Shown here: positions 1 through 4,953 of the stretch, piece by piece
Numbering within the stretch: the first letter of the stretch is position 1
Layout of the letters: every line of letters starts with the position of its first letter
Assembly (NCBI GenBank): GCA_937903315.1
Contig: CALCZO010000214.1
Location: 1-9,479 of the forward strand
Origin: an uncultured Alphaproteobacteria bacterium
GTDB taxonomy: Bacteria; Pseudomonadota; Alphaproteobacteria; Rhizobiales; Beijerinckiaceae
Direction of reading: 5' to 3'
Length of the DNA: 9,479 nt
Notes under the pieces: generated by a model
Told to the model about the DNA's origin: nothing
The model's input: only the letters and a program-made list of their open reading frames with translations
Database searches by the model: none
Position numbers and translations under genes: made by a program

Positions 1-2557
1 CGGCCACAATGCTGCGAGCCGCCTCCTCGCCAACACCCTTGACGGCCGCCAGTGCGTAACGGATCGCACCATCTGCAACCTCGAAATTGACATCGGAACC
101 GCTGATGTCCGGCGGTTCGACCGTAATACCGAGACGGGAAGCCTCACGCCGGAATTCGGCCAGCTTGTCGGTGTTGGTCAGTTCGAGGCTCATCGATGCG
201 GCGAGAAATTCGACCGGGTAATTAGCCTTCAGATAAGCCGTCTGATAGGAAATGAGCGCATAGGCGGCGGAGTGGCTCTTGTTGACGCCATAACCGGCGA
301 ATTTGGCTAGCAGATCGAAAATGGTGTTGGCTATTTCGCCATCCTCGCCGCGCTCCACCGCGCCCGAGACAAAACGACTGCGCTGCGCCTCCATCTCCTT
401 GGCAATTTTCTTGCCCATTGCGCGGCGCAGCAGATCGGCTTCGCCAAGCGAATAGCCGGAAAGAACCTGCGCAATCTGCATCACCTGTTCCTGATAGACG
501 ATGACGCCGCAGGTCTCCTTCAGGATCGGCTCGAGTTTGGGATGGTAGTAGTCGGCCTCGCGCAAGCCATGCTTGACCTCGCAATAGACCGGGATATTGG
601 CCATCGGCCCCGGCCGGTAGAGCGCCACCAGCGCGATGATGTCCTCGAGCCGGTCGGGTTTCATGTCAATCAGCGCGCGGCGCATCCCCGCGCTTTCAAC
701 CTGGAACACACCGACCGTGTCGCCCCGCGTCAGCAGCGCGTAGGTCAGGGCATCGTCGAGCGGAATGGCACTCAGATCGATGGCCACGCCGCGCCGCGCA
801 AGCCGGTCGACCGCCCCCTGCAACACGGTCAGCGTCTTGAGGCCGAGAAAGTCGAACTTCACCAATCCGGCCGGCTCGACCCATTTCATGTTGAACTGGG
901 TCACCGGCATGTCGGATTTCGGATCGCGATACAGCGGAACCAGTTCCTCCAGCGGCCGGTCGCCGATCACGATGCCAGCGGCATGGGTCGAGGCATGGCG
1001 GAACAGGCCTTCGAGCTTCTGCGCGATCTCGAGCAGGCGGGCGACGCCCTCGTTGTCGGCGGCGGCGGCGCGCAACTGGGCCTCGTCGCGCACCGCATCG
1101 GCGAGCGAAACCGGCTTGGCCGGGTTCTGCGGCACCAGCTTGGTCAGCCGGTCGACCTCCGAATACCGCAGGCCGAGCACACGACCGACGTCGCGCAGCA
1201 CACCGCGCGCCAGCAAGGTGCCGAAGGTGATGATCTGCGCGACACGGTCGCTGCCATAGCGCGCACGCACGTAGCCGATCACCTCGTCGCGCCGGTCCTG
1301 ACAGAAGTCGATGTCGAAATCCGGCATCGACACGCGCTCGGGGTTGAGAAACCGCTCGAACAGCAGCCCGAAGCGCAAGGGATCGAGATCGGTGATGGTC
1401 AGGGCATAGGCCACCAGCGAGCCCGCGCCCGACCCGCGCCCCGGCCCGACCGGAATGGCCTGCTGCTTGGCCCACTGGATGAAGTCGGCGACGATCAGAA
1501 AGTAGCCGGGGAACTTCATCTTCTCGATGATCCCGAGTTCGAAAGCGAGCCGCGACCAGTAGACCTGTTCGTCAAAGCCCGGCGCCGTGCCATGGGCCGC
1601 CAGACGCCGGCGCAGGCCATCTTCCGCCATCCGGCGCAGTTCCGCAGCCTCCGCCTCGGCCTCGCCATCCGCCACAAATCGCGGCAGGATCGGGTTGCGG
1701 GTGCGCGGCCGGTAGGAGCAGCGCATCGCGATCTCGATCGTGTTGCCGACAGCATCGGGCAGATCGGCAAACAGCGCCCGCATCTCGGCCCGTGTCTTGA
1801 AGCGGTGCTCCGGCGTCAGGCGGCGGCGCTCGTCATCGGCGACGATCCGCCCCTCGGCGATGCACAGCAGCGCATCATGCGCTTCGTAGTCGTCAACGGT
1901 GGCGAAAAATGGCTCGGCGGTGGCGACCAGAGGCAGGCCGGCGTCATCGGCCAGCCCGATCAGATGCGGCTCGACCCGGCGCTCGTCGGCCACGCCATGA
2001 CGCTGGATCTCGACATAGAGACACCGCGGAAACAGCGCCGACAGACGGGCCAGACGGTCACGCGCGATGTCGGTCTGACCCGCCAGCAACGCCCGGTCGA
2101 TCGGCCCGGACGGACCGCCGGTGAGCAGGATCACCCCATCCGAGTAGCCCTCAAGATCGGCAACGCGCAGATGGGTCACATCGTGGGCCGGCGCATCGAG
2201 AAATGCGCGCGAGGACAGATGCATCAAGTTGTTGTAGCCGGCCTCCGTCGCGGCCAGCAGGACGATGCTGCCGCGCGCCTCCGAGACCCCGCCCGGTCGC
2301 ATCCTGCTGCCGGGCCGATCCTCGAAATCGACCAGCAGCTGAACTCCGGCAATCGGCTGGATGCCGGCCCCCGAGAGCTTTTCGGAAAACTCCAGCGCAC
2401 CGAACAGGTTGTTGCTGTCGGTCAGCGCCAGCGCCGGCATGTCGTCCGCCAGCGCCAGCTTGGTCAGCGCCGCGATGGTCAGCGCCCCTTCGAGCAGCGA
2501 AAACGACGAGTGGACGTGCAGATGCACAAATCCCACGTCCTTCAGGATCGCTGCCAT
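1..2557 (-). CDS. dnaE: DNA polymerase III alpha subunit (replicative DnaE1), C-terminus cut by window edge
   Basis: This is the catalytic subunit of the replicative polymerase, acting in the holoenzyme at the fork. The minus strand reads open for 852 codons without frameshift and continues past position 1; the family is usually about 1,150 residues, so roughly the last quarter is missing. The PHP domain opens with FVHLHVHSSFSLLEGA (residues 10-25). The palm carries GPGRGSGAGSLVAYAL, then MPDFDIDF at 411-418, whose D415 and D417 match E. coli D401/D403. The third catalytic Asp is D569 in KFDFLGLKTL. YRPGPM and a helix-hairpin-helix (VKGVGEEAA) follow near the edge. The PHP start and palm are those of DnaE1, not of the SOS polymerase DnaE2/ImuC. 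I chose the ATG at 2557: AAAGG lies 8 nt upstream and an in-frame TAG lies six codons before it. A GTG three codons upstream is less likely. It follows a microprotein gene by 23 nt and probably shares its promoter. Confidence 0.97.
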   Translation of the reverse strand, partial: MAAILKDVGFVHLHVHSSFSLLEGALTIAALTKLALADDMPALALTDSNNLFGALEFSEKLSGAGIQPIAGVQLLVDFEDRPGSRMRPGGVSEARGSIVLLAATEAGYNNLMHLSSRAFLDAPAHDVTHLRVADLEGYSDGVILLTGGPSGPIDRALLAGQTDIARDRLARLSALFPRCLYVEIQRHGVADERRVEPHLIGLADDAGLPLVATAEPFFATVDDYEAHDALLCIAEGRIVADDERRRLTPEHRFKTRAEMRALFADLPDAVGNTIEIAMRCSYRPRTRNPILPRFVADGEAEAEAAELRRMAEDGLRRRLAAHGTAPGFDEQVYWSRLAFELGIIEKMKFPGYFLIVADFIQWAKQQAIPVGPGRGSGAGSLVAYALTITDLDPLRFGLLFERFLNPERVSMPDFDIDFCQDRRDEVIGYVRARYGSDRVAQIITFGTLLARGVLRDVGRVLGLRYSEVDRLTKLVPQNPAKPVSLADAVRDEAQLRAAAADNEGVARLLEIAQKLEGLFRHASTHAAGIVIGDRPLEELVPLYRDPKSDMPVTQFNMKWVEPAGLVKFDFLGLKTLTVLQGAVDRLARRGVAIDLSAIPLDDALTYALLTRGDTVGVFQVESAGMRRALIDMKPDRLEDIIALVALYRPGPMANIPVYCEVKHGLREADYYHPKLEPILKETCGVIVYQEQVMQIAQVLSGYSLGEADLLRRAMGKKIAKEMEAQRSRFVSGAVERGEDGEIANTIFDLLAKFAGYGVNKSHSAAYALISYQTAYLKANYPVEFLAASMSLELTNTDKLAEFRREASRLGITVEPPDISGSDVNFEVADGAIRYALAAVKGVGEEAARSIVA

Positions 2558-2580
2558 GTCCTTCACCTTTCGCTACGCCA

Positions 2581-2682
2581 TCAGGCTGCGCCGAGAGCGC
2601 CGGCCCAGACGAGGATCATAGCGAAGAAGGCCCCAAGGGCGGCAAGCTCAATTGCTTCTTCCACAATCATCCGCAGGAACAT
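2581..2682 (-). CDS. 33-residue single-span membrane microprotein, SidA-like candidate, upstream of dnaE
   Basis: This short ORF reads MFLRMIVEEAIELAALGA followed by FFAMILVWAGALGAA and then TGA. An amphipathic start (residues 1-12, with Arg4 and an EEAIE acidic patch) leads into a hydrophobic stretch of about 18 residues (13-30), so an inner-membrane single span is expected. Coding is supported by an exceptional Shine-Dalgarno (AGGAGGGG, 3 nt before the ATG), by a promoter with perfect TTGACA, and by its position 23 nt ahead of dnaE. Size, topology and LexA-like boxes recall Caulobacter SidA, a 29-residue SOS-induced membrane peptide that blocks division through FtsW/FtsN. As I remember it, sidA also lies beside dnaE. 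I have not aligned the two, so homology is inference. The alternative is a leader peptide that only serves dnaE translation. Confidence 0.72.
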   Translation of the reverse strand: MFLRMIVEEAIELAALGAFFAMILVWAGALGAA

Positions 2683-2685
2683 GAA

Positions 2686-2693
2686 CCCCTCCT
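2686..2693 (-). promoter_or_regulatory. Strong Shine-Dalgarno of the microprotein gene
   Basis: Read on the minus strand this is AGGAGGGG, 3 nt before the ATG at 2682; the AGGAGG core is 5 nt away. It is by far the best ribosome binding site in the window and is the main reason for calling so short an ORF a gene. Confidence 0.8.
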
Positions 2694-2695
2694 TT

Positions 2696-2727
2696 GTTCT
2701 TGTTTTATTCGTATTCGTGTTTTGTTC
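2696..2727 (-). promoter_or_regulatory. Two tandem imperfect LexA (SOS) boxes
   Basis: On the minus strand the site reads GAACAAAACACGAAT, then AC, then GAATAAAACAAGAAC. The two 15-bp units match at 12 of 15 positions with a 17-bp period. Each has the alphaproteobacterial LexA layout GAAC-N7-GAAC with one half-site changed to GAAT (2707-2710 and 2713-2716), and the spacers AAAACAC and AAAACAA are almost identical. They span from inside the predicted -35/-10 spacer to past the likely transcription start, where a bound repressor would block RNA polymerase. Because each box has one imperfect half, regulation by LexA is likely but not certain. Confidence 0.6.
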
Positions 2728-2736
2728 TCCTGTCAA
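2708..2736 (-). promoter_or_regulatory. Promoter of the microprotein-dnaE unit
   Basis: On the minus strand a perfect -35 TTGACA (2736-2731) is followed after 17 nt by a weak -10, TACGAA (2713-2708). Transcription should start near 2701, giving a leader of about 18 nt that contains the strong Shine-Dalgarno. The -10 lies in the junction of the two LexA-like boxes. Confidence 0.6.
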
Positions 2737-2826
2737 TCGCGGCCGTTTTCCTGCCCTAACGGCACGGTAAACAAGGCCTTAAGGCAGGTTTTGACCGCCC
2801 ATTTGCGCGCCGGACGCGGAAGGCGG

Positions 2827-2854
2827 TTGCCCAAGCGGACCGCTTCTCTAGAAT
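2827..2854 (+). promoter_or_regulatory. Promoter of the DUF4105 gene, with operator-like palindrome
   Basis: TTGCCC (2827-2832), a 16-nt spacer and TAGAAT (2849-2854, five of six matches to TATAAT) lie directly before the ATG at 2861. It also fits the Caulobacter-style TTGACGS/GCTANAWC arrangement. The spacer begins with a perfect palindrome AAGCGG-A-CCGCTT (2833-2845), placed where a repressor would act. The predicted start coincides with the ATG, so the mRNA may be leaderless. The rest of the 2737-2826 intergenic DNA shows only a 10-bp palindrome, GCCTTAAGGC (2776-2785), with no evident role. Confidence 0.5.
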
Positions 2855-2860
2855 CGAATC

Positions 2861-3886
2861 ATGATGTCCGCCCTGCCCGATCCCTTTCATCGCACCAGCT
2901 TCGGCTGGCCCGGACGGATTGCGCGCGGGCTTGTCGCGCTCGCTCTTGTTCTGGTTGCTGGCTGGGCGGAGCTGGCGATCGTGTTCCATGGCCCGGCCGA
3001 TCCGACGCGCCGCCTCATTGTCGCCGCCGTCGTGGCCGCCGTGCTGGTGGCCGGCGCGCTGTCAGTGCTGGCCCGCGCCTGGCGGCGGCTGGTCCTGCCG
3101 CTGGTTCTGGTGGCGCTGATCGGGCTGACGGCGTGGTGGAGTTCGATCCGCCCGTCCGACACGCGCGACTGGACGCCCGATGTGGCGCGCAATGTGGTGA
3201 TCACCATACGGGGTGACGATGTCGAGTTCCGCAACGTCCGCGCTTTCCGCTGGAACGGGCCGGAGAGTGCCGAACCGCTGTGGCAGGAACGCCTCTACAG
3301 CCTGTCGGACCTCACCGGGATCGACCTGTTCCTGTCGACCTGGGGCGATCCGCGCGTCGCCCACATGATCACCAGCTTCAGCTTCACCAACGGCCCGCCG
3401 GTGGCGCTGGCCTATGAGATCCGCAAGGAAAAGGGCGAGGCCTATTCGACGTTGGCCGGGCTGTTCAAGCGCTATGAACTGGCGCTGATCGGGGCGGACG
3501 AGGCGGATATGATCAAGGTCCGGACCAATCGCCGCGGCGAGACGGTCAGCCGCTACCGGATCGATGTGAAGCCCGAGAATGCGGCCAAGCTGCTGCGCGA
3601 ATTCGCCCGCGATTCGCAGGAGCTGAACGCCGCGCCGCGCTGGTATCACACCATCGCGACCAATTGCGCGACGTCGGTGTTCTGGATGCTGCGGCGGATT
3701 TCACCACAGGATTTCCCGCTCGACAGGCGGGTGCTGATCTCGGGTCTGCTGCCTGATTATCTCTATGCCATCGGGTTTCTCGATCGGACGCAGCCGCTTG
3801 AGGAACTCAAACGGCGCGCCGATATCACGGAAGCGGCGAAAATCGCCGATACGGTGCCGGATTTCTCCGCTGCGATCCGGCGCTGA
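2861..3886 (+). CDS. Inner-membrane protein with Lnb-N/DUF4105 periplasmic domain
   Basis: 341 residues. Three hydrophobic segments (about 23-43, 52-72 and 76-93) anchor the protein; with the N-terminus inside, the remainder would face the periplasm. From about 102 the sequence follows the DUF4105 (Lnb N-terminal periplasmic) pattern: RDWTPDVAR, GDDVEFRNVRAFRW, DLFLSTWGDPRVAH (His168), then EIRKEKGEAYS, RYELALIGADEADMI, RTNRRGE and finally WYHTIATNC (Cys269). The biochemical role of the family is not known to me. The order His then Asn-Cys resembles circularly permuted papain-like enzymes, which is inference only. No Shine-Dalgarno precedes either of the two adjacent ATGs (2861, 2864); a -10 six nt upstream suggests a leaderless start at 2861. 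It is divergent from the microprotein-dnaE unit, and no operon partner is evident. Confidence 0.88.
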   Translation: MMSALPDPFHRTSFGWPGRIARGLVALALVLVAGWAELAIVFHGPADPTRRLIVAAVVAAVLVAGALSVLARAWRRLVLPLVLVALIGLTAWWSSIRPSDTRDWTPDVARNVVITIRGDDVEFRNVRAFRWNGPESAEPLWQERLYSLSDLTGIDLFLSTWGDPRVAHMITSFSFTNGPPVALAYEIRKEKGEAYSTLAGLFKRYELALIGADEADMIKVRTNRRGETVSRYRIDVKPENAAKLLREFARDSQELNAAPRWYHTIATNCATSVFWMLRRISPQDFPLDRRVLISGLLPDYLYAIGFLDRTQPLEELKRRADITEAAKIADTVPDFSAAIRR

Positions 3887-3895
3887 CGTCAAGGG

Positions 3896-3923
3896 TTGCG
3901 GCGGCCCGATTGTCGGCTACAAC
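3896..3923 (+). promoter_or_regulatory. Promoter of the DUF815 ATPase gene
   Basis: TTGCGG (3896-3901), 16 nt, then TACAAC (3918-3923). The extended form GCTACAAC (3916-3923) matches the Caulobacter-type -10 GCTANAWC in full, with a 13-nt spacer after the 7-nt -35 TTGCGGC. It starts nine bases after the stop codon of the preceding gene, so the ATPase gene appears to be its own transcription unit with a leader of about 30 nt. Confidence 0.5.
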
Positions 3924-3961
3924 GCTCGGCGATCATTCCCCCATGTCCAATGTTGGTCGCC

Positions 3962-4837
3962 ATGTCCGAGACGCATCCGCTCCTCCCCGTTCTGACCCGA
4001 ATTGCCGACGCGCTCGAGCGCATGGCCCCTGCGGCACAGGAGCGCGCCGACTTCGAGGCCGCCGATGCCTTTGTCTGGTCCGCCTCGCGCAAGGCGTTGC
4101 AGCCGGTCGTCAAGGTCAACCGCATTCCGCTTGATCTGCTGGTCGGAATCGACCGGATCCGCGATCAGCTTGTCGCCAACACCGAGCGGTTCGCGCGCGG
4201 CCTGCCGGCCAACAATGTGCTGCTCTGGGGCGCGCGCGGCATGGGCAAGTCGTCGCTGGTCAAGGCCGCGCAGGCCACTGTCAACGCACGGCTGGGGGCA
4301 AACGCGCCGGTGCGGCTCAAGCTGGTTGAAATCCACCGCGAGGACATCGAATCCCTGCCCGCCCTGCTGGCCACGATGCGCGGCTCGCCGCACCGCTTCC
4401 TCGTGTTCTGCGACGATCTTTCGTTCGATGCCGGGGAGACCTCGTACAAGTCGCTGAAGGCGGTGCTCGAAGGCGGGCTGGAGGGCCGGCCGGAGAATGT
4501 GCTGTTCTATGCCACCTCCAACCGCCGCCACCTGATGCCGCGCGACATGATCGACAACGAGCGCGCCACCGCCATCAACCCCGGCGAGGCGGTCGAGGAG
4601 AAGGTCTCGCTGTCCGACCGGTTTGGCCTGTGGCTTGGCATCCACAAGTGCTCGCAGGACGAGTATCTGGCGATGGTGCACGCCTATGCGCGGCATTTCG
4701 GCCTGCGCCGGCCCAGAGCGAAGCTGGAGGCGGAGGCGCTGGAGTGGGCCACGACGCGCGGTTCGCGTGCCGGCCGAACGGCATGGCAGTATATTCAGGA
4801 CCTCGCGGGCCGGCAGGGCAAGGTCCTCGATCTCTGA
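3962..4837 (+). CDS. DUF815 family AAA-type ATPase
   Basis: 291 residues, matching the full-length alphaproteobacterial DUF815 family. After an N-terminal helix (PLLPVLTRIADALERMAP) and the region FVWSASRKALQPVVKVNRI comes the P-loop, LLWGARGMGKSSLVKA, with Walker A Lys96. Walker B is FLVFCDDLSFD (Asp151, Asp152). SYKSLKAVLEGGLEGRPENV and FYATSNRRHLMPRDM follow, the latter a sensor-1-like Asn. Next are the signature EAVEEKVSLSDRFGLWLG and a C-terminal helical lid (RAGRTAWQYIQDL). Binding and hydrolysis of ATP is well supported; the cellular substrate of the family is unknown to me. I chose the ATG at 3962 because family members begin MSE-x-PLLPVL. The TTG at 3896 overlaps the promoter, and the ATG at 3950 adds four residues only. 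No strong Shine-Dalgarno is visible. Confidence 0.93.
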   Translation: MSETHPLLPVLTRIADALERMAPAAQERADFEAADAFVWSASRKALQPVVKVNRIPLDLLVGIDRIRDQLVANTERFARGLPANNVLLWGARGMGKSSLVKAAQATVNARLGANAPVRLKLVEIHREDIESLPALLATMRGSPHRFLVFCDDLSFDAGETSYKSLKAVLEGGLEGRPENVLFYATSNRRHLMPRDMIDNERATAINPGEAVEEKVSLSDRFGLWLGIHKCSQDEYLAMVHAYARHFGLRRPRAKLEAEALEWATTRGSRAGRTAWQYIQDLAGRQGKVLDL

Positions 4838-4852
4838 CCATCGGCGGGCCGC

Positions 4853-4880
4853 GATGTTGGCCATGTGATGTTGGCCATGT
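4853..4880. repeat. Perfect 14-bp tandem repeat upstream of the mcc-like promoter
   Basis: GATGTTGGCCATGT occurs twice, head to tail, at 4853-4866 and 4867-4880. Each copy contains the TGGCCA palindrome. The pair ends 6 bp before the predicted -35 of the carboxylase operon, roughly -68 to -41 from the start, a usual place for an activator site. Each copy also spells a four-codon mini-ORF, ATG TTG GCC ATG TGA, the two overlapping as TGATG. It could equally be a neutral slippage duplication. Confidence 0.85.
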
Positions 4881-4886
4881 GACGCA

Positions 4887-4914
4887 TTGCCTCGCCCGGC
4901 AGGATGACTACACT
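4887..4914 (+). promoter_or_regulatory. Promoter of the carboxylase operon
   Basis: TTGCCT (4887-4892), a 16-nt spacer and TACACT (4909-4914), each four of six matches to consensus. Start is expected near 4921. The 33-nt leader holds the Shine-Dalgarno AGGA at 4944-4947, 6 nt before the ATG at 4954. The layout resembles the DUF815 promoter at 3896. Confidence 0.4.
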
Positions 4915-4953
4915 CGCCGCATATCCACCCCGCGTTTTTGTTCAGGACCGATC

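Noticed and set aside
1..2557. Assignment of the polymerase as SOS-type DnaE2/ImuC
   Set aside because: The LexA-like boxes made this worth considering, but the PHP beginning and palm sequence are those of replicative DnaE1, and no imuA/imuB genes are adjacent.
542..2770. 742-codon plus-strand ORF
   Set aside because: It lies opposite dnaE, whose minus-strand frame carries all polymerase motifs. The translation is rich in Arg, His, Gln and Asp with no recognisable domain, as expected for an antisense shadow in GC-rich DNA.
2776..2785. GCCTTAAGGC palindrome in the dnaE-DUF4105 intergenic region
   Set aside because: It is only 10 bp, not placed relative to either promoter, and has no T-run. 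It is noted but not called a site.
2203..3216. 337-codon plus-strand ORF crossing the dnaE promoter region
   Set aside because: It runs through the dnaE 5' end, the AT-rich promoter and the DUF4105 start in a wrong frame, with low-complexity Arg/Pro/Ala sequence.
3896..3961. TTG start for the DUF815 protein 22 codons upstream
   Set aside because: The TTG is the likely -35 element, and family members start near MSE-x-PLLPVL, matching ATG 3962.
4839..4856. CATCG/CGATG stem after the DUF815 stop as a terminator
   Set aside because: The stem is only five pairs with an 8-nt loop and no T-run follows.
3917..4864. 315-codon minus-strand ORF
   Set aside because: It mirrors the DUF815 ATPase gene, which has Walker A and B motifs on the plus strand.
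4630..4953. N-terminal extension of the carboxylase to 779 residues
   Set aside because: The extension overlaps the DUF815 gene out of frame and has no family similarity. The ATG at 4954 has a Shine-Dalgarno and gives the normal LIANRGEIACR beginning.
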